From: Ustilaginoidea virens
Lineage: Eukaryota; Ascomycota; Sordariomycetes; Hypocreales; Clavicipitaceae
DNA length: 64,000 nucleotides
Assembly (NCBI RefSeq): GCF_000687475.1
Contig: NC_057317.1
Span: forward strand, 2,666,001-2,730,000
Reading direction: 5' to 3'
The first letter of the stretch is position 1; each line of letters starts with the position of its first letter. A model generated the notes under the pieces. The model worked only from the letters and a program-made list of their open reading frames with translations. It searched no databases and was not told the origin of the DNA. A program made the position numbers and the translations under genes. This document shows, one piece after another, positions 34,534-46,262 of this stretch.

Positions 34534-37500
34534 ATTGATTGACCTCAACCCTACCCCGAAGCAGGTTTGCAGAGGTTAAGATGACAAGATGGTGGCTCAC
34601 CGAGCAAGACTGAGTGAGTCCTGCAGCTGAGCAATTGAGTTCCTGGAGCTATATAAGCTCCTGTATCACAAGCAGCGGAATGTTGGTGAAATGGAGACCA
34701 AACGTTTGTTGCGATGGACGGCGCGTCGTCGCGAGCGAGATAAGTCGCTGAAGCGGATTAAGTCTAATGAACCGCCGAGATTCTAGGGAGCGAGAGCCAG
34801 CAAGGGATACTAGAAGTCGAATAAAAAGGCAGGTATCGATAGCGAAAGGCTTTGATGTTTAAAAACGTGAGGAACAGGAAATGAAAGAGAAAAAAATCAA
34901 ATCCAAAAAAAAAAGGAAAAAGAAAACAAAAGAAAAGAAAAAGAAAACAAAAGAAAAGAAAAAGAAAACAAAAGTGTGACTGGAACCGACAAGCTGGATA
35001 AGCTTTTTTCACACAGACAACTCTAATTCATGCCAAGGTAGGTTGAGCAAATGCGGAAGTGGAAGAAAGTCTAGAATGCTCGGGTTGCAAGAGGCAAAGC
35101 AGATTATTTTGCTGCCGAGAGGAAAACAATATTGGGCCAGACGAAAGGATGTGACGCTAGCCTTTGGATAAACGAGGACATGAATTTAGCAGAGAGATGG
35201 GAGCTTCAACAAGCTCTGTCAAGCTTCAGCAAGGCGCCTTGGCACTTGAAGCTTCGCAGTGCAGAAGCGGGTTGCAGCGGCGGTTGCACGAGGCTTTGGG
35301 GCGCGCAGGAAGGTGAGGACCAGATTTGAAACTCGACCGAATGCGTATCCGGAATAACGTGGGCCAGGAAGCTGGAAGTCGGATGTTGTAAGGTGCGAGT
35401 TGGCAGGTACTGGAGAGGGATGAACGAGCTCCAGCAAAGCAAAGCAAAGCAAAGCAAAGAACGACCCAAGACACCAAAGACAGCGATTTCAAGAAGTTGG
35501 TGGAGGCAAGTATCGAGGAGGAGAAAATACCAAAAAGGTGAGAATAAGTGGCAGGTGGGGAGGGGTAGGCGAAAGAAGGCTGCACCTCACCTGAAGATGA
35601 AAAAGGCAAGAGCGATGCACCCAGCATGAACCCAGTGGGCGATGAGGGAGGAAAAGTTAGCCGGAAGCAGTTCAAGCTGACAGCTGACTGACGGATGGTT
35701 TGAGGGGATGTGAGGATCTGCTCGGGAAGCTTCTGCTGCGCCAGACTCCAGCACCCGGAAATCATATGAAAGAAGGCAGTGGGAGAAACGAGGCAAACAG
35801 GTATTCATACGGACTGACGGATTGGGTGACGGCAGATGCAACCATCTGACCAGTAGTAAGAAGGGCTTGGACTAGTGCGGCAGCAAGAGGGCCTCACTCA
35901 AGTCGTCAGAGTCTTGGAAGCCACTAGGAGAGTGCAGATGTCACCCGCGGGGGGCCAATTGGAAAGCTTCGTGAAACCAAAGCTCCATATGGGGCCCTTG
36001 AGCCACTGGATCTTTTTTTGGGGCCCTTGGAGCTCCAACACAGTAATACCCACCGGTACGGAGTAGTGTGCACCGATGCGAATACCATTGATGGAAGAAG
36101 ACTGGAACCTCCGGCTTGTTCCTGCAATGGGGCGAACTACACGTTAGACTGGAGCCTTCGGGGGGGGGGGGTTGGTTTGGTCAGTGGTCATTGACAGCAC
36201 CCACCGGGGCGTCACACGGCCACACGCAGTGCACTCACTAATAAGCAAGCAGATAGCAAGCTCGGGTCTACTTGGCCTAGGCCTAGGCGCCTCGGGGCAG
36301 TCAACTGGTTGAATAACACCAGACATCAACCACCAGGGACCAGCTCAACCCAGGTGCCAGACTCTAGCTGACAACTGACTCGGTTCGCTGAGAGCGGCGG
36401 GGTACTGAAGCATAGTGCGACCGGTGCCGCCGAAAGCGAACAGGCCTGGGTCATTCAGGAATTTTCAAGCCCTCACGCAAGTCTGCTTTTTACACCATTG
36501 GCAACAAGCGGCTGGCCCAACTGCATGAGTACATGTACACACCGTACTTGAGTCTTGTTGTGCTAGTGGACGGAGAAGCATTCTGGCCGGATTGAGCTGC
36601 TTCTAGGGAGGTACCTACCTACATGTACCGTATTAAAGCTATTGACCTTAGCTTGAAGGAAGACCTGGAGCTGGTCCTCTAAGCTCCAGTGGCTAAGCTT
36701 CGATCCCACAGCCCAAGATGATGTGGGGGTGGATGATGAGAGCGGGACCCCTAAAAGTATATCCTCACCTTAAAACTATGCCGTGAAACTTGCCATACGT
36801 AATGCTGCAGCTCCATCTGGTAGGGACAAGTTTTAACAAGAGGCCTGGTAGGTATGTACCTGCCTCCCTAACCGACAGATACTTCTTATTTCTGCCTTGA
36901 CCTTTTTTTTTTTTTTTTTCCCAAATAAAGAATAAGACTCGGCAGAGGCGCATTGTGCATAAGGCTCATATGCCGCGAAAGCTTGAACACCAGATATACC
37001 CTTGAAGAAAACCTTTTCACTTGCCAAGGGTGGAATCTCGCGCCATGTCGTCGTATCTTCTGAATCAATGCTGAAGAAAGACGTACGTTGGCCTCTCGGC
37101 GAGATGCCTGAGTGACCAATCGGATATCTGTATGGTAAGAGGTACCTACCTCTTAGCATATCTCAAAGTTGGAAAGTACCTCCTAAATTGCCTGCAGGTA
37201 CCTAAGTCAGCCTGGCCAAAGCGGGTCATGTTTCCTTCCAGACCTTCCCAGCGTCCACACGCTAGGACTAATCCGGCAAATGTAACTCCATATATATATA
37301 TATACACTCGTCCGTCTTGGCATGGTCATAATCCCTTTATCCACACAATTGGAGACGAACTGTGTGCTGCGGCTTGATGATGTTTACGATCTGTGGCCGT
37401 TACTCATGCTAAGGCCCTTCCCGCTGTCCCTGAAATGAGACCCAACGACTCAGGACTCAGGACTCAGTAATGTGACTCTTATCTCCAGCTTTGCCAATGC

Positions 37501-39430
37501 ATGCGGGGTGCCAGGGCGTTGGGATGAAGGGCGACATGATGGTGTCAGGGTCCTTCCGTCTGGTTGCAGGGCTGGGTTCCCCGTCGTACCTGCCTTAGGC
37601 TCATAGGTAGGTAGGTATCTAGGTACCTTCCCCACGGAGTACTGCTTGCTGACATCTGACATCCGTCGACTGCGCATCCTGGTGACGTTGTGTTGCCTCT
37701 TGCGACTATTGTAATTGTCCTTCTTACTCGTCCTTTTCAGCAGATGCTCGAGTCATTTAAGATGCTTCCGGTACCCTTCTAAACGGATCGCAAAGTCGCA
37801 TTTTGCTGTTGTCAATGCGACCAAGCTGAGGGACTTTTTCGCTGCGGGTGTTTATCGAGGTTTGGACACCTGCAAAGTTTTCAAAGTCTGGTCGAGGCAC
37901 AACTACCAGATACCAGGTAGCCGTGTACTTGCTACGACACAAGGTACCTCCTAAGGTAGCCGGTACGTCTGACTACAGGTATCTCGCGGAGGTAGTAGAC
38001 GTCTAGCCTACCACAATCTCTGAATTGCCAGGCGGTGACCCCGCGCAGACAACAACTAACCTACTCCGTACCTCCCAGGCACTCCCTCCTTACCCAGCAA
38101 GCGATTTGGTGGGGTGGGGCGGGTCCAAGTTCCAACTGGGCACGGATGGCCCCTGCCCCGCCAGATCAAGAGCCGACCACACCTTCCCTGTCCTGAAACT
38201 TACGACTCAGGCAGGAGTTGTCAGCACAGACAGCTGCTCCCTCATCATGGTTCGCGTTTCTGAGCAAATCCGCTGCACTGAACAATTACATCTGCCCCCA
38301 TTCCGATATGGTTGTCCAGAAGCGGAAATGTCATTCTCACATAGCCCAACAATCCAATCCGTGCCAGGGTCCACGATCCTAGTAGGAATTGGAAGGCTTC
38401 AAAGCCTCCAAATACGATGCGGCACTGATAGCATTGGTGAAAGCCCCCTTTCTCACTGGAACGCATTGCCTATGTTTGAAGGCGGGTTGAAGGAGTACCC
38501 AATCTCCTCTCTTTATCAAGCAGATTCCGGAAAGGCTTCATCTTGTCCAGGTTTACAGCTGCGGTCCATCACAAGTCCTCATTTCAAGCGGGAAGCTACA
38601 CCAACCTGCTGTGTAAGGCCCGTCTAGGCCGCTTTCATCTGCCACGTTGCTTGCGCCATTACAACTGAGAATCAACACGACATCAACTTCAAGCCACAAT
38701 GCACTCACTCACCACCCTTTTGGAAGATAGTTCTTTTCGGTACTAGTCTATCATTCAGTACTAAACCGCCACTTTGTTCCTCCGGCTGGACTGGAGTGCC
38801 AACTGGGTCGGCTCAATGACTGGAATTTGACATCTCGCCATTACTTCCAGCGCTTATACCAACCCCGGCAAACGCGTCAGTTCTCTCTCTGATACGGAAT
38901 GGCACCGCCAAAACCTTCCCAGCTCGCCAAAGGCGTATCATTTCGGGACCTTTCGGTAGATGCGATGCCAGCTCGCTTGGATCTTGAGGGCGTGGGAGGG
39001 ACTTCTCAAATTTAAGAGTATGTCAAGGCTGCCAAATCAACGGCCAGAGTGGAAATGCACAGCAGAAGCAATATTTTTTTTCTTCTAGCTTGTACCACGC
39101 ATCATCTCGCCGGTCAACACAACGTCCTTTGGATGCATCGTTGGGAGATTTGGGGCTCCTTATGCCATGCCAGAAATCAGCCCTCATTATACGAGTTTAC
39201 CAGCAGCCCGAGACATTCCACATGTACAGAAGTTAGGAACTGATCTGGGAGAAACCAGTGTACGGAACAACTTTCTTCATTTGTTTATTGGATAATCACG
39301 ACTGTAAATCAGTAAGTAAACAAATATACATACCATACCAGCACCCTGCAGCGCCACGAATCTCAAATAAAAGCCGACGCCACTCCTTGCCGTACCTGGA
39401 AGACATGAAGGGCTTGACGCGGCTTCGGTC
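34534..39430. other. 4.9 kb gene-poor region
   Basis: I see no conserved coding region on either strand. It contains a 22-base A/G tandem repeat (AAAGAAAAGAAAAAGAAAAC) at about 34915-34973, GCAAA pentamers at about 35434-35458, a short (TA)n at about 37290-37305, many GGTAGGTA/TACCTACC units (36608-36625, 37140-37205, 37600-37630) and TACGGAGTA-type motifs at 36057 and 38062. GAGCTATATAAGCTC at about 34647-34661 is a TATA-containing near-palindrome about 115 bases upstream of the C2H2/RING gene. Long upstream regions are common for regulatory genes, so this may be extended promoter or leader. Frames such as 38025-38627 look random. Confidence 0.5.
34647..34661 (-). promoter_or_regulatory. TATA-containing near-palindrome upstream of the C2H2/RING gene
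   Basis: GAGCTATATAAGCTC lies about 115 bases before the ATG on the minus strand and reads TTATATAG there. The position is suitable for a core promoter of the minus-strand gene; the symmetry leaves the orientation open. Confidence 0.45.
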
Positions 39431-40795
39431 ATGGCGCTTACCATCAGGAAGCTCAACGGTGATGCATCATTCTTGCTCACCCTGGAGCCGATTGAACTGG
39501 GTTTGCTTGGCGCAGCGACATCGCCAGAGCCATTCCGAATCCTCCTCGACCCATGCCTCACAGCGCCACCAGGCAGGCCAGATGCTAAACTGTCATCATC
39601 AAAGCGTGACGCACCTTATCCTGCCACTTTGGAAAACCTGCCGGAGCCCGACGTCATTATTATCAGCAGTAATCGAGGTGATCACTGCAATGAGAGTACC
39701 TTGCGATACTTTGCCCACCGTGGTGCCCAATCGCTTGTACTTGCTGAACCCACAGCCGCGAGGACGATAAAAAACTGGCGATATTTCGAACAAGGCAGAG
39801 TCTTAAGCCTTCTTCCATGGCAGGATCCTCGACGGACCGGGCAGGACAATGCTATCAGAATGCCGATCCCAGCGAGAGTCATTGGGGGTAATGAAGGCAT
39901 GGTCACCGTTGCCTTCATTACCCGAAAGCGAGATCGGAAAAGGCTGCATTCGGCCATTGGCATCACGTACCGGCCGGCTTCATCTGGCCCAGCCGTTTCA
40001 CGTCGACCTACTAGTACCATCATCTCCAAGCCGTCTGCTGCTGCTCCATCTCTGGCATCACAGACGGGTAGCCTTGCTCGTCTCGGTAGGCTTGACTCTC
40101 CCACTCTGCCACCCCTGCCGGCTTTCAAACCACTCGCCTCTCCATCGATTCCCGACCTGAGAACCATTCGAACAAGTCGATCCATGGCATCCCTCTCGCC
40201 CCATGCCAGAGATCGAGGTGTTTCTGTCATTTTCTCCCCGCATGGCATACCGTACACTGGAGTTGAGCCATACGCCACGTCCCATCTCTTGGCTGAAGCG
40301 GCACTCCCGCTCACTGCCCTCCTGCACTGTTTTGATACCGTATCGCGGCCGTGGTGGCTCGGAGGGGATCTCACCACCGGCTTCGATAATGGCCAGGAAA
40401 TCATCGCGAAACTCGGGGCAAGAGCTTGGGTCAGCACCTATGACGGGGATAAAGGCGTCACCGGCTTGACTGCAAGGTTCACGCGGCATAAAAAGTACAG
40501 CCGAGATGACGTGCGACAGTTGGTGCAGGGAACAGCTGACGCAGGTGCGGCAGGCCATAAGTCCACTGCCCAAAACAACAACAAGATGATCGAGAGACGG
40601 ACAGAAGTACTCAGTTTGAGTATCGGCGAGGATGTTACGCTGACGAGTGAAGGAATCTGGGCAACTGACCAGGTCCCGATAACGGACTCGACTCGTCTTA
40701 GCATTCGACATGTGTCCGAGCATTTCTGTCAATGGCAAGGTGATGCCGCGACCTTCAAGAAGAGCCAAACCCGGCCAATTTCCGTCACGGTTTGA
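39431..40795 (+). CDS. Metallo-beta-lactamase-fold-like protein, divergent active site
   Basis: An intronless gene of 454 residues. The beginning, MALTIRKLNGDASFLLTLEP.., then FRILLDPCLTAPPG and PDVIIISSNRGDHCNESTLRYF, follows the order of the fungal beta-lactamase-like superfamily: a beta-strand pair, DP(C/W)L, and the loop that normally holds HxHxDH. Here only the Asp-His of RGDHCN remains in that loop, so the usual two-metal site appears incomplete. Later blocks, VSVIFSPHGIPY, LHCFDTV..WWLGGDLTTGFDNG and ARAWVSTYDGDKGVTGL, match the C-terminal half of these proteins. A Ser/Pro-rich insert separates the halves (about 190-255). Activity is unknown. No signal peptide is seen, so it is probably cytosolic. 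Confidence 0.72.
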   Translation: MALTIRKLNGDASFLLTLEPIELGLLGAATSPEPFRILLDPCLTAPPGRPDAKLSSSKRDAPYPATLENLPEPDVIIISSNRGDHCNESTLRYFAHRGAQSLVLAEPTAARTIKNWRYFEQGRVLSLLPWQDPRRTGQDNAIRMPIPARVIGGNEGMVTVAFITRKRDRKRLHSAIGITYRPASSGPAVSRRPTSTIISKPSAAAPSLASQTGSLARLGRLDSPTLPPLPAFKPLASPSIPDLRTIRTSRSMASLSPHARDRGVSVIFSPHGIPYTGVEPYATSHLLAEAALPLTALLHCFDTVSRPWWLGGDLTTGFDNGQEIIAKLGARAWVSTYDGDKGVTGLTARFTRHKKYSRDDVRQLVQGTADAGAAGHKSTAQNNNKMIERRTEVLSLSIGEDVTLTSEGIWATDQVPITDSTRLSIRHVSEHFCQWQGDAATFKKSQTRPISVTV

Positions 40796-41372
40796 CACCT
40801 ACTAAGCAAACGCGCCGAGTCCGTTTTGCCGTTTTTCGAACTACAGCAGTTCCACAACGACGCCCTGGCAAATTGGAATCCATTGCCACCCCTTGTCTTT
40901 CTCTCTCTTTCTCTCACTCTCTTTTTTTTTTTTTTTGTGGCATTGGAGAACCGAACCTCTTTTACGTACTTGTCGTCTTTCTCACTTTATTTCTTTCTTT
41001 TCCAATCCCGTTCTGGTAATGTTCCAAAGGGATGGAACGGGGCATTATATACCTCTGTGCATGGATCTGGTCATGTGTTTTACATCGCATACCTAACTCA
41101 AATGGCGAGACTTGGCTATTAAATCATAATATCAATACGAACTGCAACTGCGAGATGCCATCATCAACAGTCAGGACCCCGCTATGATGCAGCTCGGCTT
41201 CGTTTTTCCAATGTCCCGGGTGAATTCTGGTCAAGTAAGATGACGACTCGAGGCGCGGCAAAAACACAGTCACCCAGGTCCGTGCCTATATGCTTGGTCT
41301 TCGTATACAATCGTCAAACGCGTAATTCATGTTTTTAAAGTGCCACCAGCCCGGTCCACGAACAATGCAGCC
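40796..41372. other. Convergent 3' intergenic region
   Basis: Between the stops of the beta-lactamase-fold gene and the penta-EF-hand gene. A CT-rich tract with a T run at about 40900-40936 and an AT-rich section near 41040-41150. No gene seen. Confidence 0.55.
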
Positions 41373-42662
41373 TCACTTGAGCTGTTTCAGAATCTCACTC
41401 AGAAAATCCTCGAAGCTGAGGGTGATGAAGCCGTCTCTATCATCGTCATACTTTTTAAAAACGTCCGTCATGCGTTTCAAGGAAATGCAGCTTTGCACAA
41501 ACAGGTCAAAGCTCATGACGCCCTCGTTGCGCTTATCGTATGTTCGAAAGAGCAGTTGGACAAAGTGCGGACTCAGGCGATAGCGAAAGGCGATGAGCGC
41601 ATCAGTAAACTCTTGCAGCGAAATGTTGCCGCTTCGATCGACGTCGAAGCGATCAAAAAGCGTGCGCCACGAGGCAAGAAACGACCATAGACCGCAAAAC
41701 TCTTCAAAGTTGATGGTGCCGTTTCGGTCCGAGTCGAACATGCGAATCATCATTCGAACAGTTTGAATGTCAAAGGCTGTCCAGTCGCCATTGACGAGAG
41801 CTGCCGAAAGCTCCATTTCGGATAGTTGGCCAGTCCCTGTCATCACGTTCGGCTCGGTCAGTTCGACGCCAGCCGTGACTCGGCGATCCAAAAATAAAAA
41901 AAAAAAAAATCAAAAGAAAAGAAAAGAAAACATCGGGAAAAGAGCAGGTTCGGCTATCGAACTTGCTGCTCGAACTTGATGCCATCTTCAGGTCAGGGAG
42001 GACCTGGCGCGGGGGGGGGGGGGGGGGGGGAGCGAATAGAACATGGCTCACCATCCTTGTCGACGGCGCGAAATAGAGGCAAAAGAGTAGGATCAGATCC
42101 GGACCCTGCGTCCAGAGCGGGCGAAGGCGGCGGGCCACCACCCCGCGAACTTGGTGCGTGATGCTGCGCCGCCGGCCGACCTTGAGGCAGGGGAGCAGGT
42201 TTCGGGGCGCCCACTCCACCATGAAATGTCTGGCTTTGGCTTGGTTTGGAATGCGAAGGCGAGTAGTTGTCTCTCGGAGCTGGTGGTGTAGGCTTGTTTT
42301 CGTACCGACCATGTTGGTATGTCTGCGGTGGGGCCGATCCTGGCTTCTGCTTCTTTTTTTTTTTTTCCATTTTTTATTTTTCGCCATTCAGCAACGGCGG
42401 AGTCAAAATGAAGATGACTGGGTTTTTCTGACAGACGGGCGTCGACCCGTCGTCCGCAACGCGCGCCTTTGCCCTCGCTGCGGAGGCCGGGCACGTCATA
42501 TCATGAGGCGCTCACTTACTTGTTCGGGCTCAGCAAATCTGTGCAAAAGAGACATGGAAGAGAAACGTCAGTCACGGGCCGGCGACAACCTGGAGATTTT
42601 TTTCTAGGCGAGTACTACTACCTGGGCAAAGCGTCTGGATTGTACGGTCGATTGTAGGCCAT
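41373..42662 (-). CDS. Penta-EF-hand calcium-binding protein (Pef1/ALG-2 type)
   Basis: Four exons: 42662-42622 (41 nt), 42538-42520 (19 nt), 42346-42052, 41836-41373; 272 residues in phase. Exon 1 gives MAYNRPYNPDALP, exon 2 only RFAEPEQ, exon 3 a Pro/Gly/Gln/His-rich disordered arm, and exons 3-4 five EF-hands: DKDGTGQLSEME (split by intron 3), DSDRNGTINFEE, DVDRSGNISLQE, DKRNEGVMSFDL and DDDRDGFITLSFED. The fourth loop is degenerate and the fifth has an insertion, as usual in this family where EF5 pairs two monomers. Homologues (yeast Pef1, human ALG-2/peflin) act at ER exit sites and in polarised growth. The acceptor of exon 3 could also lie three bases upstream, adding one Gln. Introns hold poly-G/C and poly-A runs. 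Confidence 0.9.
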
Positions 42663-43480
42663 GATCTCGTGGAGACAGCCGCACGGGCTCTGGAGGGGTT
42701 TTTCGCGATCGATGCGAGGGGATTTTACTATGCAGAGCGCAACGATGGAGAAGACTGACGGGACTGGGGAGGCCCTTGTATTGTTGTTGTTGTCGTTGTT
42801 GGGTTGTGTTGGTTTATGTTGTGTTGTGTTGTGTCTTGTCCTGCCCTGCCCTGCGGCCCGCTGTTCAAAGCCTCCAAGTTGATGATGATGGCTGACGGCG
42901 GGGCTGAGTACGCCAAAACGGCCCGCTTTTTCAGCTGGACGACTTCTTCTACGCCGTACTGCATGCGCGCGAGGTTGCAAGTACCTAGGTACAAACGCTC
43001 CTCCTTCATGTACTAAAGTACTTGTAGCTAGCCATCTTCTGGACCTCGTTTTTACAAGGGGCCTTGCCAAGACTCCCGCAAAGCAAATCTTGCATTCGGC
43101 ACGGAGTACTCCGTAGCGTTATACGCCGCCTTGTTGTTGCAGTCAGCCAACCAACTCTCACCATGTTAAAAAATGGGGCGCGGCACTGGGTTATCATGCG
43201 TCTGGTAACCTCTGGCAAAAAGGTACCCGCCGGAATCCACTGTACGCACTGTGCGGACTGTCCAGATCCGATTGACAGCTGGCGAACACCTGACACCTGG
43301 CACCTTGGCACCTTGGCACCTGGCACCTGGCACTTGGCACTTGACGATAATCCAGTCACTTGCGACCTGCATGTGTATGTGCATGTTTTTTTTTTTTTTT
43401 TTTTTTGCGTCTTTTACTCCTCCCCGTCCGGATGCAACGGTGCCACAAGGTGGCGGTCGATTCAGCAGTAAGAGTAAGAA
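42663..43480. promoter_or_regulatory. Divergent promoter region of pef1-like and ChaC genes
   Basis: No gene. Contains TTGTTG/TGTTGTGT repeats at about 42780-42840, CACGGAGTACTCCGTAG at 43100-43116 (a near-perfect palindrome), imperfect GGCACCT/TGGCACTT repeats at about 43299-43340 and a T run at about 43386-43406 close to the ChaC start. Confidence 0.5.
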
Positions 43481-44530
43481 ATGGGGGCAACCTCCGCCTC
43501 GCCCGAGGCAGCGGACGGCGCCCAGCCCGAATTCTGGCTTTTCGGTTACGGGTAGGTTTCCGTTGGTCAGTGTCGAGGGAGGGAGAGGAGTCGAATGCTC
43601 GCTCTGCCTAAAGCCAGCAGGCGTCTCTGGTCTAACCTCGGTGGTCAAAAGGAGCCTCATTTGGAAGCCACCGCCTCACTTTGGTATGTATCAGCCCATT
43701 CATCGCCCTCTACTCGACATTCGACATTTGTCCCGGAGCAGGGCAGGGGGGGGGGGGAGGGAAGCCGTCTCGATGGCTAATGCTTCGCAGACAAACGGCT
43801 ACCAGGCTGGGTAAACGGATACGTCAGACGATTCTGGCAGGTATGTGCTCCGTACACTCTGTGCTTTGTTCAAAGGCGGCCGCATCAACCCGCCTCTTCC
43901 CCCCCCCCCCCCCCCCCCCCCCCTTTTCTGAACGCATGGCTTACAGCAGCATTGTCATGTTCCAGGCCAGGTCTGTTGACGCTGCTGACATTTTTGTGTC
44001 TTCTCTCTCGGGTTCTGACTTTGCCTTCTGTGTCTTTGTTTGCCAGCAGCGAGGACCACCGTGGGACGCCCGAGGCGCCTGGCCGGGTGGTCACGCTGAT
44101 GGAGCGCTCGTACTGGGAAAAGCTCGTCGATCACCATGACACTGCTCCAGAGAGAGTCTGGGGCGTGGCATACCGCATCGTGCCGCACAAAGTCGCCCAG
44201 GTCAAGCGGTATCTGGACATTCGCGAGGTCAACGGCTACACCGTTCACCACGCGCCCTTCCACCCTGCCGATGGAGCTCCTCCCATCAAGACGCTCGTGT
44301 ACATTGGCACGCCGGACAATGAGCAGTTCGTCGGCCCGCAGGACCCCCAGATCCTGGCGCAGCGCATCCTGCGTAGCCGCGGGCCAAGCGGGCTCAACAA
44401 GCACTACCTTTACAGCCTGGACGAAGCCCTGGAGGGTTTGTCCTCGGAGAGCGGGGACCATCATGTCAGCGACCTTGCCCAGCGCGTGCGGGCTTTGGAA
44501 GGCTCTGTCGAGGGAGACTCTTTGTCGTGA
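43481..44530 (+). CDS. ChaC-type gamma-glutamylcyclotransferase (glutathione-degrading)
   Basis: Four exons: 43481-43551, 43652-43683 (32 nt), 43791-43840 (50 nt), then from 44054 (or about 44047) to 44530; about 209 residues. The start gives MGATSASPEAAD..EFWLFGYG, joined to SLIWKPPPHF, so the family substrate loop FGYGSL spans intron 1. Exon 3 encodes DKRLPGWVNGYVRRFWQ; exon 4 DHRGTPEAPGRVVTL, GVAYRI, and the catalytic glutamate in YLDIREVNGY, then YIGTPDNEQF. ChaC2/Gcg1 enzymes cleave glutathione to 5-oxoproline and Cys-Gly in the cytosol. At the last intron three AGs are stacked (44046, 44049, 44053); only the third keeps phase, but it drops the Ser-Glu that homologues carry before DHRG. 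An indel in this assembly or an unusual donor is possible. Confidence 0.88.
43899..43923. repeat. 25-base poly-C run in a ChaC intron
   Basis: An uninterrupted C run within intron 3 of the ChaC gene, 120 bases upstream of the acceptor cluster. Confidence 0.9.
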
Positions 44531-45432
44531 CTGTGTCATGACTGATCCTGATGCGTGCGGGATTCATGCGCAGCTTTGCAGCCTTGGCCCGGCTTGGTTG
44601 ACAAGATTCCTTCTCCACGTGCTGGCCGACATGCAGTTTCGATGATGGGGTGGTTAGAATCACATAGAGAGCATCGCTGCATCCACCTACGGCGCTGATC
44701 CTTGCACCATTCGTAATATTCTTCCCAGGAAAGCAGCTAAAAACCATGTCGTTCGGACATGCCTCTCTACTCTGTCCTCTCATCCAATCCAACGTGTGCA
44801 TCATCTACGCTCGACAACGTTTTTCTTCTTCTTCTTCTTCGCCCTTGTCATCACCAGACCCCGTGGCCGTTGACTTCTGCTTGTCATGTCGCATGTGCAG
44901 GTAACTGACTACCAACCTGGGTGAGCAACTCATAGACCAGCATCGCATTCTCGCCAACTGTTGTTTCTGTGAACACCTATCAAGCCCACCCCACATAGCC
45001 AAGCACAAGAAAGGAGAATGGACTCTCGTCTAGCGTCAAGTTACGTGGTAAAAGACGCACAAAAGCCGGGCATCAAGGCGAATGGCAAAATCTCCACCGG
45101 GGGCATCCGCCAGGTGTCAGTGACGAAGCTCATCAAAGCCTGGATGGCCGGCCAATCCAGGCAGCGAAATATAAACAGCCCAAAGATGCCCAATCTCCTC
45201 TCGTCAAGCTCCTCAAGATTTACGTCTCCCATATCGCAATCTAAAAAAAGAAAAAAAAGAAGTGAAAAAAAAAGGAAAAGGGAGAGAGAGAGAGAAGACA
45301 AAGGAAAGGTGAGGTGAGCGGGGGGAAGAGTCTCTCTGCACCGTCGCAAGCTCGCGGTTGCTTCCGAGGTTATGGCAACGAGAACGCGGCCATCTGCCTG
45401 ACGATGGAAGTGAGCAACCATGTGCTTGAGGA
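44531..45432. other. Convergent 3' intergenic region
   Basis: Between the ChaC and RRM genes. A CTT repeat at about 44821-44840, and an A-rich then GA-rich tract at about 45240-45310. No gene seen. Confidence 0.55.
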
Positions 45433-46219
45433 TTAGTAGCCTCTCCCACCTTGAGGAGGCGGAGGCTGATGCTGCTGAGAAGGGTCGAGGTATCCGTATT
45501 GAGGCACGCCATATCCTGCGTTTACCAGATCAGCAATCAAGGGTCATGCATGGCTCATGGCTCATGGCTCATGGCTCATGGCACACAATGCTGGTGGTGC
45601 GACGTTGGTTACCTTGAGGAGGCATGCCATATCCGGGTTGGGGTTGCGGATAAGGTCGACCGTACGCTACCGGCGCATACATCTGGGGAGCAACATGGTA
45701 GCCAGGAGCTTGATGCGGATGGCCGTAGGAGACGGGCGCCGGATAAGCCGCTCGTCCTCCAAAACCCGAAGGACCTCCACCCCTCCCCGATCCATATCCT
45801 CCGCGGGGCCCATTGTCGGATGCCTTGTCCACGCGAATCGTCCGGCCGTCAAATCTAAACCAAGAAACGAGTTACTGCTTGTTCCGCATGGAATCAACCA
45901 GGGCACCTGATGTGTGAGACACGATGCTTGGAGGCGGGAGAGTGAGGGGGAGGGGAGGCGCACTCGACATTGTTCATGGCAGCTATTGCATTCTGGGCAT
46001 CACTCTCTTGGGTGTAACGCACAAATCCGAAACCGCGACTACGGCCGGTATCTCTATCCTTGACCACCACCTTGGCGCGCAAACATCAGTGTCAGAATAA
46101 CCAACAGATCAGGCAGTCGAAGCCCACATCGGCGTTCCAAGGGACGTGCGGAGCACATGTTGAAGCAAAAACAAACACAAACAACGAAAAATACCATGCG
46201 CAAAGGGTTGTCGCTTCGA

Positions 46220-46262
<43 letters not shown>

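Noticed and set aside
36667..36708. tRNA-like stretch with a GCTTCGATCCC box and a small hairpin
   Set aside because: No matching A box, acceptor stem or anticodon arm at proper spacing; probably chance.
38025..38627. 200-codon frame in the gene-poor gap
   Set aside because: Irregular composition, no domain, no plausible splice partners, and flanked by repeats.
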